NCBI RefSeq assembly: GCF_030160235.1
Contig: NZ_BSNY01000012.1
Coordinates: 310,001-374,000 of the forward strand
DNA length: 64,000 nt
Source: Mesorhizobium huakuii
GTDB lineage: Bacteria; Pseudomonadota; Alphaproteobacteria; Rhizobiales; Rhizobiaceae
Reading direction: 5' to 3'
Position numbers and translations under genes: made by a program. The number at the start of each line of letters is the position of its first letter. Position 1 is the stretch's first letter. A model generated the notes under the pieces. That model was not told where the DNA came from. It searched no databases and worked only from the letters and a program-made list of their open reading frames with translations. Below are positions 53,589-61,717 of the stretch, piece after piece.

Positions 53589-55832
53589 ATGGCATCGGGC
53601 GACGTTTCCTATTTCGGCATACGCCATCACGGGCCCGGCTCCGCCGCCAGCCTGGTGCAGGCGTTGCAGGAATTGAAACCGGTCGCCGTGCTGATCGAAG
53701 GCCCGGCCGACGCATCGGCGCTGCTGCCATCGCTCGCAAGCCCCGAGATGCAGCCGCCGGTGGCGCTGCTGTGCTACCCCGAGGACGATCCGGCCTCAAC
53801 CAGCTTCTGGCCTTTCGCCGAGTTCTCGCCGGAGTACCAGGCGACGCTTTGGGCCGTGGCCAACAGCGCTAAAGTGCGCTTCATCGATCTGCCGTCCTCG
53901 GCCCGGGTAGCGCCGGTTGACGCTGCGCAAGAAACCGATGGTACGGAAGCCACTGTCGAGGTTGAGACGGCGCCGCATCTGCGCGACCCGATCGGCACGC
54001 TGGCGCAGGCCGCCGGCTATGAGGATGGCGAGAGCTGGTGGGCCGATATTATCGAGCAAAACCCCGAGCCCGGCCCGATCTTCGCGGCAATCGCCGATGC
54101 GATGACGACGCTGCGCGAGGGCGAAGGTCCGCTTGCCGAATTCGAGGCGAAACGCGAAGCCCATATGCGGCTTGAAATCGCCGCCGCGCGCAAGGAATTC
54201 GACGGGCCGATCGCCGTCGTCTGCGGCGCCTTCCACGTGCCGGCGCTGCAGGCGATACGACCGCTCAAAGAGGACCAGGCCCTGCTCAAGGGGCTCGCCC
54301 GGCGCAAGAGCACGATGACCTGGGCGCCATGGACAGGTCCGCGCCTCGCGCTCGGTTTGGGCTACGGCGCCGGTGTCGTCGCGCCCGGCTGGTGCAAGCA
54401 TCTGTGGCGCACGCGAGGCCGGCATGACGCGGCGACGCTGTGGCTCGCCATGATCGCCACAGTGCTGCGGGCAAAGGGGCACATGGTCTCGACCGCCTCA
54501 CTGATCGAAGCCGAAAGACTGGCCCGCGCGCTGGCGGCGATCCGCGAGCGGCCAAAGCCCGGCTTCGAGGAATTGCGCGATGCCGCGGTCGCCGCTTTGT
54601 TCAACGGCGAAGCGGTGCTGTGGGCGCTGGTCGAAGCCGAACTGCTTCTGGGCGCCGATGTCGGTGAAATTCCGCCCGACACTCCGCTGGCGCCATTGAT
54701 CGAGGATCTGCAGCGCAACCAGAAGGCGGCGCGGCTGAAGCCGGAGGCGCTGGAGCGCGAATTGTCGGTCGACCTGCGCAGCGACAGCGGGCTGTTCCGG
54801 TCGACCTTGCTGCACCGGCTCAACGTGCTTGGCGTGCATTGGGGCAAACTGATCGACAGCGGGCGCAGCCGCGGCACGTTTCGCGAGCGCTGGACCCTGT
54901 CCTGGGAGCCGGAATACGCCGTTCGCCTGGTCGAGAACCTGGTCCATGGGCCGACCATCGAAAAGGCCGCCAACGGCCGGTTGGTCCAGATGATCGGCGC
55001 GGCGACATCGCTCGACGCGCTGGCGGCGCTGGTTCAGGGCGCCATCACGGCCAATTTGTCGGAGGCCTCGACATCAGGCCTGGCGGCACTGGAGGAACGC
55101 GCGGCGCGCAGCAGCGAATGCCTGGAAATCCTGGCATCGGTCCCGCCGCTCGCCGACATCATCCGCTATGGCGAAGCCCGCAAGACGGAAACCGCTCGCC
55201 TGTCCGGCCTGCTGGAGCGGCTGATCATCGAAGGCGGCATCGCACTCGCCTACGCCGCCCGCGACCTCGATGCGCAGGCTGCCTCGGCACTGGTCGGCAC
55301 CATGCGCAAGGCTGATGAGGCGATCAAGCTCGTCGAACCGGAACAGGACGTTCTGGACGCCTGGCGCGCCGGACTGGCGGCCGTGCTCGACGGATCGCGA
55401 TCGACCGCGCTGGTGGCGGGCTGCGCCGCGCATCTGCTCTACGAAGCCGGGCACCTGTCCGCCGAGGCCGCAGCCGGTCTGATCGAAAGGCGCCTGTCTC
55501 CGGGCACGCCGGTCACCGAGGCAGCAGGGTTTTTCGAGGGCTTCTTCAGCACCGCCGGTCAAAGGCTGATCTATGACGAAAGCCTGCGCGGCGCGGTCGA
55601 TGCCTGGCTGAAATCCCTCGACGAGGATGCCTTCATCGCGCATTTGCCGCTGCTGCGCCGGGTCTTTTCGCATCTGGATTCGATGGAGCGGCGCCGACTG
55701 ATCGAAGCGGTGCTCGGCCGTGTCAGGCGCCTGCCGGCCGGGCTGACGCCGACACCAAGCGGCGAAGAGGCATGGCGCCGGCATCTCGAGCGGCTTGGAC
55801 CTTTGCTGACGGGTGGGAACGGCAATGGATGA
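53589..55832 (+). CDS. DUF5682-like protein with TraB/Tiki-like motifs (module component 4)
   Basis: A 747-residue protein, the largest of the module, with no signal peptide or clear membrane helix. Residues 1-220 contain G10-I-R-H13, E37 in VLIEGPAD, the basic helix R189-E-A-H-M, and G213-A-F-H216 in AVVCGAFHVPAL. This order (GX2H, Glu, Arg helix, GX2H) is that of the TraB/Tiki/ChaN/EreA superfamily, whose characterised members include metal-dependent hydrolases; I noticed it by eye. Residues 260-747 are helical without known motifs. It begins four bases after the ATPase stop and overlaps the VWA gene by eight bases. Confidence 0.8.
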   Translation: MASGDVSYFGIRHHGPGSAASLVQALQELKPVAVLIEGPADASALLPSLASPEMQPPVALLCYPEDDPASTSFWPFAEFSPEYQATLWAVANSAKVRFIDLPSSARVAPVDAAQETDGTEATVEVETAPHLRDPIGTLAQAAGYEDGESWWADIIEQNPEPGPIFAAIADAMTTLREGEGPLAEFEAKREAHMRLEIAAARKEFDGPIAVVCGAFHVPALQAIRPLKEDQALLKGLARRKSTMTWAPWTGPRLALGLGYGAGVVAPGWCKHLWRTRGRHDAATLWLAMIATVLRAKGHMVSTASLIEAERLARALAAIRERPKPGFEELRDAAVAALFNGEAVLWALVEAELLLGADVGEIPPDTPLAPLIEDLQRNQKAARLKPEALERELSVDLRSDSGLFRSTLLHRLNVLGVHWGKLIDSGRSRGTFRERWTLSWEPEYAVRLVENLVHGPTIEKAANGRLVQMIGAATSLDALAALVQGAITANLSEASTSGLAALEERAARSSECLEILASVPPLADIIRYGEARKTETARLSGLLERLIIEGGIALAYAARDLDAQAASALVGTMRKADEAIKLVEPEQDVLDAWRAGLAAVLDGSRSTALVAGCAAHLLYEAGHLSAEAAAGLIERRLSPGTPVTEAAGFFEGFFSTAGQRLIYDESLRGAVDAWLKSLDEDAFIAHLPLLRRVFSHLDSMERRRLIEAVLGRVRRLPAGLTPTPSGEEAWRRHLERLGPLLTGGNGNG

Positions 55833-57060
55833 CGAAGTCGACATCGGCGAAACGGAGCCCGCCGGCGACGGACGGGAGCGCCGCTGGCGCCTGGCCATCG
55901 GCGCCGATGACGAGTCCTCCTCAGCGCTCTCCGACACGGACAAGCGGCTGTCGGCGGCGCTCGATGCGCTTTACGGCGATGGCGCCGGCGATGCTGCGGC
56001 CGATCCGCGCAAGCGTCGCGGCGGGCTCGGCCGCTCGGCCCCGAAAGTGGCGCAGTGGATGGGCGACATCAGGTCTTTCTTTCCCGCGCAGGTCGTGCAG
56101 ATCGTCCAGAAGGACGCGTTCGAACGGCTCAATCTGAAGCAGATGCTGATGGAGCCCGAATTCCTCAAGGCGATCGAGGCCGACGTCAATCTCGTCGCCG
56201 ACCTGATCTCGCTGCGCTCGGTTATGCCGGCCAAGACCAAGGATATAGCGCGCACCATCATCGCCGATATTGTCGCCAAGCTGATGCAACGGCTGGAGCA
56301 GAAGACCGCCGAGGCGATCCGTGGCGCGCTCGATCGGTCGCAGCGCACCAATCGCCCGCGCCAGCGTGACATCGACTGGCCACGCACCATCTCGGCCAAC
56401 CTTCGCCACTATCAGGCCGAGCACAAAACCATCGTGCCGGAGAAGCTGGTCGGCTTCATGCGCAAGCAGCGCAGGCTGGTCGATCTGGACGAGGTGGTGT
56501 TGTGCGTCGATCAATCGGGCTCGATGGCAAGCTCGGTGATCTACGCCTCGATCTTCGCCGCGGTGATGGCCTCATTGCCGGTGGTGCGGACAAAACTCGT
56601 CTGCTTCGACACGGCGATCGTCGACCTGACGGAGGAGCTCAGCGATCCGGTCGAGGTCCTGTTCGGCGTGCAGCTTGGCGGTGGCACCGACATCAACCAG
56701 GCCGTCGCCTATTGCGCCGACCGCATCGAACGGCCGACCAAGTCGCATATGGTGCTGATCACCGACCTTTATGAAGGCGGCAACGGCCAGGAATTGCTTC
56801 AGCGGCTGGCGTCACTCGTTCGCTCCGGCGTCAATGTCGTGGTGCTGCTGGCGCTGACCGACCAGGGCAGGCCGGGCTATGACCCGAAGATGGCAGGCTC
56901 GGTGGCGGCCCTCGGCATCCCGGTCTTTGCCTGCACGCCCGACCTGTTTCCCGACATGATGGCGGCCGCCTTGCGGCGGGAAGATGTCGGCGCATGGGCG
57001 GCAGGCGCCGACATCAAGCTGGTCCGCGCCGAGGACGAAAGTTCGGCGGCCAACGCGTAA
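55825..57060 (+). CDS. VWA-domain protein, CoxE-like (module component 5)
   Basis: A 411-residue protein with an acidic N-terminal tail, a helical middle (DIRSFFPAQVVQIVQKDAFE onward) and a C-terminal von Willebrand A domain. The metal site is complete: D229-x-S231-x-S233 in CVDQSGSM, T288 in LGGGTDI and D314 in LITDLYEGG. In RavA-ViaA, NorQ-NorD and CoxD-CoxE pairs such a protein links the MoxR ATPase to its target. I chose the ATG at 55825, overlapping the previous stop; a GTG four codons earlier is possible. It closes the five-gene run. Confidence 0.92.
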   Translation: MDDEVDIGETEPAGDGRERRWRLAIGADDESSSALSDTDKRLSAALDALYGDGAGDAAADPRKRRGGLGRSAPKVAQWMGDIRSFFPAQVVQIVQKDAFERLNLKQMLMEPEFLKAIEADVNLVADLISLRSVMPAKTKDIARTIIADIVAKLMQRLEQKTAEAIRGALDRSQRTNRPRQRDIDWPRTISANLRHYQAEHKTIVPEKLVGFMRKQRRLVDLDEVVLCVDQSGSMASSVIYASIFAAVMASLPVVRTKLVCFDTAIVDLTEELSDPVEVLFGVQLGGGTDINQAVAYCADRIERPTKSHMVLITDLYEGGNGQELLQRLASLVRSGVNVVVLLALTDQGRPGYDPKMAGSVAALGIPVFACTPDLFPDMMAAALRREDVGAWAAGADIKLVRAEDESSAANA

Positions 57061-57274
57061 GCGCGCGCTCAACCTGGCGCAATCAAGAAACGGCAATTCC
57101 GAACCTGGCTTGAACAACTGGCGGTGCTGACCTGCACGCCGGATAGGGCCGTTCGTATCGCCATTCATCGGCATCGCCAGACAGAAGGCCGAAGCCCGCT
57201 TCGGTCGTCATGCAGCGATTTGCACAAGGGGTCGCTTGACTCCGATCGCCCGTTATGAAAAATTTTGCAGCAAC

Positions 57275-57288
57275 TGATAAAAATATCA
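57275..57288. promoter_or_regulatory. Inverted repeat before the SorC regulator
   Basis: TGATAAAAATATCA has 5-bp arms and lies ten bases before the SorC start, beside an AAAAATTTTGC run. It is a candidate autoregulatory site. I see nothing else definite in the 238-base gap after the VWA gene. Confidence 0.4.
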
Positions 57289-57298
57289 TAGGGTGGAA

Positions 57299-58273
57299 AT
57301 GGTAGGGTTCGGCAACGGTCTCCTGCGCGACGACGAAACCAGCATGGCGACGCGTGCCGCGTGGCTTCACTATGCCGGTGGCCTGACCCAGTCCGAGGTC
57401 GCCAAGCGGCTTGGGCTGACCAGCCTCAAGGCCCACCGCCTCATCACCAAGGCCAACCAGGAAGGGCTGGTGAAGGTCTATATCGACGGTGAAGTGTCGG
57501 AATGCGTCGAGCTTGAAGATGAACTCTCCCGCCGCTACGGCCTCGACTATTGCGAGGTGGTTCCGGACTTCGATTCCGAGGATCTGCCGCTCAAGGCGCT
57601 CGGCATTGCCGGCGCGCAGTTCCTCAAGCGCGAGATCGAGCGCGGCGAGGAGGCGCTGATCGGTGTCGGCCATGGCCGCACGCTTGCCGCCTGCGTGGAA
57701 TATCTGCCGCGTACCTCGACCGACAAGGTCCGCTTCGTATCGCTGCTCGGCGGCCTGACGCGGAAATTCTCGGCCAACCCGCACGACGTCATTCACCGCC
57801 TGGCCGAACGCACCGGCGCCGAAGCCTATGTCATGCCGGTGCCGATGTTCGCCAACACGGCGGAGGATCGCACAGTCCTGCTCGGGCAGAAGGGCATCAA
57901 CGAGGTCTTCGATCTCGCGCGGTCCGCGGACCTCCTATTCGCCGGCATCGGCACCGCCGAACGCGAGGCGTCGCTGGTTGCCACCGGCATGATCGAAAAG
58001 GGCGAGATGGAGGAGATCCGCCGCAACGGCGGCGTCGGCGAATTGCTCGGTCATTTCTTCGACGAGGCCGGAAAGGCGGTGGCGACGACCGTTTCCGACC
58101 GGGCGCTGGCCTTGACGCGTGAGGACATTGCCAGCCGCCGGATCGTCGCCGTCGCCGGCGGCAAGATCAAGGTTCGCGCCATCAAATCAGTGCTGGAGGG
58201 GCGCTATCTCAAGGGCCTGATAACGGACGAGCGGACGGCGCGATCGCTCGTGGAAGAGACGCCGGTCGGGTAG
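57299..58273 (+). CDS. SorC-family sugar-binding transcriptional regulator
   Basis: A 324-residue regulator. The N-terminal helix-turn-helix is HYAGGLTQSEVAKRLGLTSLKAHRLI. The C-terminal SorC/DeoR-like sensor domain follows (LGIAGAQFLKREI, IGVGHGRTLAACVEYLP, VSLLGGL, DLLFAGIGTAEREASL). SorC regulators bind phosphorylated or free sugars and polyols and control adjacent transport operons; the ABC genes start 46 bases downstream on the same strand. A GTG two codons earlier is an alternative start. Confidence 0.92.
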   Translation: MVGFGNGLLRDDETSMATRAAWLHYAGGLTQSEVAKRLGLTSLKAHRLITKANQEGLVKVYIDGEVSECVELEDELSRRYGLDYCEVVPDFDSEDLPLKALGIAGAQFLKREIERGEEALIGVGHGRTLAACVEYLPRTSTDKVRFVSLLGGLTRKFSANPHDVIHRLAERTGAEAYVMPVPMFANTAEDRTVLLGQKGINEVFDLARSADLLFAGIGTAEREASLVATGMIEKGEMEEIRRNGGVGELLGHFFDEAGKAVATTVSDRALALTREDIASRRIVAVAGGKIKVRAIKSVLEGRYLKGLITDERTARSLVEETPVG

Positions 58274-58319
58274 CCGGCATCAGTTTCAGTTGAAACTACC
58301 CTGTGGAGGAGAAGACGAA

Positions 58320-59765
58320 ATGCATGAGAAAGAGAAAGACCTCATTGACGCCTTCCTGCGCGGACAAGTCGACCGTCGCGGGCTGATCAAGGGCCTCGGT
58401 GCCATGGGCCTTGCCGCCGGCACCGCCGGCACGCTGCTCAATCTGGGCCAGACCCGCGCGCTTGCCGCCGACTTCGACTGGCAGGCGCATAAGGGCAAGA
58501 CCATCAAGCTCCTGCTCAACAAGCATCCCTATGCCGATGCGATGATCGCCGATCTGGAAAACTTCAAGAAGCTGACCGGCATGAACGTCGTCTATGACGT
58601 GTTCCCGGAAGACGTCTATTTCGACAAGGTCACGGCAGCCCTTTCGGCAAGCTCGCCAGAATACGATGCCTTCATGACCGGCGCCTACATGACCTGGACC
58701 TATGGCCCCGCCGGCTGGATCACCGACCTCAACGAATGGATCAAGGATCCGGCCAAGACCAACCCGAACTATGCCTGGGACGACTTCCTGCCTGGCGTGA
58801 AGAATTCCTGTGCCTGGAATGGCAAGCCGGGCGGTGCGCTGGGTTCGGATGATGCCAAGCAGTGGTGCATTCCGTGGGGCTTCGAACAGAACAACATCAC
58901 CTACAACAAGGCGATGTTCGACAAGGCCGGCGTCACCATTCCCGGCAACATGGACGAGATGGTTGCCGCGGCGGCCAAGCTCACCAAGGATGTCGGTGGC
59001 GGCGTCTACGGCATCGGCGTGCGTGGCTCGCGCTCCTGGGCGACGATCCATCCAGGCTTCCTGTCGGCCTACGCCAATTTTGACCAGAAGGACCTCAACG
59101 TTTCGGCAGACGGCAAATTGTCGGCCGCGATGAACACCGCCCAGTCCAAGGCTTTCCACAAGCAGTGGGTTCAGATGATCCAGGAAAGCGGCCCGAAGGA
59201 CTGGTCGACCTACACCTGGTATCAGGTCGGCACCGATCTCGGCGCCGGCGCCTCGGCGATGATCTTCGACGCCGATATCCTCGGTTACTTCATGAATGGC
59301 GGCGACAACAAGATGGCCGGCAAGCTCGCCTTCGCCAGCTTCAAGGCCAACCCGGCAGCCAAGGCGGCGACACCCAACATCTGGATCTGGTCGCTGGCGA
59401 TGTCCAATTTCTCGAAGGACAAGGACGCCACCTGGTATTTCATGCAATGGGCCTCCGGGCCGGAGCATGGGCTGTTCGGCGCGACCAAGATGGACTTCGT
59501 CAATCCGGTTCGCCAGTCGGTCTGGAAGGACGAGATGTTCCGCGAAAAGCTGAACAAGAGCTATCCCGGTTATGTCGAGATGTTCGACGCCTCGGCGCCG
59601 GGCGCCTCGATCAAGTTCACGGCGCAGCCGCTGTTCTTCGATCTCACCACCGAATGGGCGGCGACGCTGCAGAAGATGGTGGCCAAGGAAGTGCCGGTCG
59701 ACGAGGGCCTCGACAAGCTCGCCGAAAGCATCAACGGCCAGCTCAAGGAAGCCGGTCTCGGTTAA
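58320..59765 (+). CDS. Sugar/polyol-binding protein with Tat-type signal (SBP family 1)
   Basis: A 481-residue periplasmic binding protein. The N-terminus carries a twin-arginine motif (R19-R20-G-L-I-K) and a hydrophobic stretch to about ALA (residue 52), so export by Tat is likely, unusual for this family and suggesting folding or metal loading before export. The mature part begins FDWQAHKGKTIKLLLNKHPY. The ATG at 58320 has a strong GGAGGAGAAGAC site. A 13-bp hairpin with T5 follows the stop. The ligand is unknown; the later FGGY kinase fits a polyol or ketose. Confidence 0.9.
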   Translation: MHEKEKDLIDAFLRGQVDRRGLIKGLGAMGLAAGTAGTLLNLGQTRALAADFDWQAHKGKTIKLLLNKHPYADAMIADLENFKKLTGMNVVYDVFPEDVYFDKVTAALSASSPEYDAFMTGAYMTWTYGPAGWITDLNEWIKDPAKTNPNYAWDDFLPGVKNSCAWNGKPGGALGSDDAKQWCIPWGFEQNNITYNKAMFDKAGVTIPGNMDEMVAAAAKLTKDVGGGVYGIGVRGSRSWATIHPGFLSAYANFDQKDLNVSADGKLSAAMNTAQSKAFHKQWVQMIQESGPKDWSTYTWYQVGTDLGAGASAMIFDADILGYFMNGGDNKMAGKLAFASFKANPAAKAATPNIWIWSLAMSNFSKDKDATWYFMQWASGPEHGLFGATKMDFVNPVRQSVWKDEMFREKLNKSYPGYVEMFDASAPGASIKFTAQPLFFDLTTEWAATLQKMVAKEVPVDEGLDKLAESINGQLKEAGLG

Positions 59766-59771
59766 GTCGCA

Positions 59772-59816
59772 ACGAGGGCCGGCCTGCCTGGCGGGCCGGC
59801 CCTCGTCATACTTTTT
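59772..59816 (+). terminator. 13-bp intercistronic hairpin followed by T5
   Basis: ACGAGGGCCGGCC pairs perfectly with GGCCGGCCCTCGT around a 9-base loop (59772-59806), followed by CATACTTTTT. It sits six bases after the binding-protein stop and 108 bases before the first permease, so it may end part of the transcripts and raise binding-protein levels. Confidence 0.75.
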
Positions 59817-59924
59817 CAAGCTTGCGATGCGGTGCCGGAAGGCGGCCGCTATTTCGCCCGACCGGTCGCCTTGCTCCCTTGGGCGGCCGGCAGGGCGAAG
59901 CGACAGCAACAACGGAGCAGCTCG

Positions 59925-60848
59925 ATGACTGCGGTGGTATCGCAAAGGCCCAAGCCATCCGGCTTCAGGATCAGCAAGCGGGTGTTGCCCTATGTGCTCA
60001 GCCTGCCGGCCTTGCTCGTCTGCATCGGCATCCTGATCCCGTTCCTCACCTCGGTCGTCTATTCCTTCCAGCGCTACCGGCTTAGCCAGCCCTGGGCGCG
60101 GCAGTTCAACTGGGGCGACAACTACATCTCCTTCTTCACCGATCCGAAATTCTGGAACACGCTCGAGGTGTCGCTGCTCTATGCCGGCACCACCGTCGTG
60201 CTGGAACTGCTTCTCGGCCTCGCCATCGCCTTGCTGCTGCAGAAGCGCTCGACGCTGAACAACTTCATCTCGATCATGCTGTTGATGCCGCTGATGACGG
60301 CACCGGCGCTTGCCGCGCTGATGTGGAAGCTGATGACCAATCCCGGCTTCGGCGTGCTCAGCTATCTCGCCAGCCTCATCGGGTTGCAGGACTTCCGCTG
60401 GGCGTCGTCGCCGTCGACGGCGCTGTTCACCGTCGTGCTTGTCGACATCTGGGTCTACACGCCCTTCATCATGATCCTGCTGCTCGCCGGCCTGCGCAGC
60501 CTGCCGACGCAGCCCTTCGAGGCGGCGGCGCTGGATGGCGTGCCGCGAAGCTTCGTCTTCTTCCGCATCACACTGCCGATGCTGACGCCATACATCCTCA
60601 CGGCGACCTTGTTCCGGCTGCTCGATTCCATCCAGCAGTTCGATATCATCTACGCCATGACCCAAGGTGGCCCGGGCGACACGCTGACCGTCTTTCAGGT
60701 CGAGGCCTATCTCAACTTCTTCCAGTCGACCAATGTCGGCCGCTCGGCGGCGCTGATGATCATCCTGTGGGCGATCACCTATTTCCTCTCCAACATCTTC
60801 ATCAAGAACTGGCTGCGGCTGCGCGAACGCGCCCGTGGGCAGGCATAG
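59925..60848 (+). CDS. Sugar ABC transporter permease (MalF-like)
   Basis: A 307-residue inner-membrane permease; first helix VLPYVLSLPALLVCIGILIP, EAA loop PFEAAALDGVPRSFVFFRITLP near residues 198-219, and a characteristic MTQGGPGDTLTVFQVEAYL segment. The ATG at 59925 follows CGGAGCAG. Nine bases separate it from the second permease gene. Confidence 0.93.
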   Translation: MTAVVSQRPKPSGFRISKRVLPYVLSLPALLVCIGILIPFLTSVVYSFQRYRLSQPWARQFNWGDNYISFFTDPKFWNTLEVSLLYAGTTVVLELLLGLAIALLLQKRSTLNNFISIMLLMPLMTAPALAALMWKLMTNPGFGVLSYLASLIGLQDFRWASSPSTALFTVVLVDIWVYTPFIMILLLAGLRSLPTQPFEAAALDGVPRSFVFFRITLPMLTPYILTATLFRLLDSIQQFDIIYAMTQGGPGDTLTVFQVEAYLNFFQSTNVGRSAALMIILWAITYFLSNIFIKNWLRLRERARGQA

Positions 60849-60857
60849 GAGGCCGGG

Positions 60858-61715
60858 ATGGAACATACCTCGCTTCTCGAGCGCATCCTGCGTGGCATAG
60901 CCCTGACGCTGGTCGTGATCTTCTTCATGTTCCCGATCGTCTGGATCTTCATGATGTCGTTCCAAACCAATGAGACGATCCTGCGCATTCCGCCGCAGCT
61001 GATCTTCGAGCCGACGCTCGCCAATTACACGGCGCTGATCACCGGCAAGCTGATGACCGCCGCCGGCACGCTCGACATCGCCTTCATGCGCAACCTCGGG
61101 AATTCGGTGTTCCTGTCGGTGACCTCGGTGGCGGTCTCGCTGCTGCTCGGCGTGCCGGCGGCCTACGCCTTCGCGCGCCACAAATTCCGCGGCTCCGAGG
61201 ACATCGCCTTCACGCTCCTGTCGTTCAAGTTCGCGCCGGCGCTGCTGGTGCTGCTGCCGCTGACCCTCTATTTCCAGAAACTCGGGCTCGCCAACACCTA
61301 TATCGGGCTGATCTGGGTCTACCAGCTGATCTGCCTGCCGCTGATCCTGTGGATCGTGCGCGGCTATTTCGAGGATATCCCGGCCGACATCGAATATGCC
61401 TACCGCATCGGCGGCCATTCCTGGTTCGCCACCTTCCGCAAGATCGCGCTGCCGCTCGCCGGCCCCGGCATCGCCGCCGCCGGCCTGCTCGCCTTCATTT
61501 TCGCCTGGAACAATTTCGTCTTCGCCCTGGTGCTGGCCTCGGCCGACAAGCAGCCGGTGACGGTCGGCGCGCTTGCCTTCATCACCTCCTCGGGCATCCA
61601 GTACGGCCAGATCTCGGCGGCCATCGTGCTTTCGATCACGCCGACGCTGGCGCTCGCCCTCTATGCGCAGCGCTATCTCGTCGAAGGCCTCTCGCTTGGC
61701 GCGGTGAAAGGATAG
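60858..61715 (+). CDS. Sugar ABC transporter permease (MalG-like)
   Basis: A 285-residue inner-membrane permease. The first helix spans about residues 13-33 (FPIVWIFMMSFQTNE follows), the EAA loop is DIEYAYRIGGHSWFATFRKIALP, and the end RYLVEGLSLGAVKG is typical of the family. In the EAA loop the usual EAA is E-Y-A, a small departure that might relate to the unusual ATPase pair downstream. The gap to the first ATPase is two bases. Confidence 0.93.
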   Translation: MEHTSLLERILRGIALTLVVIFFMFPIVWIFMMSFQTNETILRIPPQLIFEPTLANYTALITGKLMTAAGTLDIAFMRNLGNSVFLSVTSVAVSLLLGVPAAYAFARHKFRGSEDIAFTLLSFKFAPALLVLLPLTLYFQKLGLANTYIGLIWVYQLICLPLILWIVRGYFEDIPADIEYAYRIGGHSWFATFRKIALPLAGPGIAAAGLLAFIFAWNNFVFALVLASADKQPVTVGALAFITSSGIQYGQISAAIVLSITPTLALALYAQRYLVEGLSLGAVKG

Positions 61716-61717
61716 AC

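Noticed and set aside
56055-57060. VWA protein read as magnesium chelatase subunit D or a CoxE fused to other domains
   Set aside because: The metal site and helical N-terminal part fit the CoxE-like VWA group; no AAA+ or proline-rich chelatase linker is present and no pigment genes are nearby.
58296-61418. Open frame of 1040 codons on the minus strand
   Set aside because: It lies antisense to a clear binding-protein and permease operon, has skewed composition (very rich in His, Asp, Gln, Arg), and fits the mirror effect of high-GC codon use.
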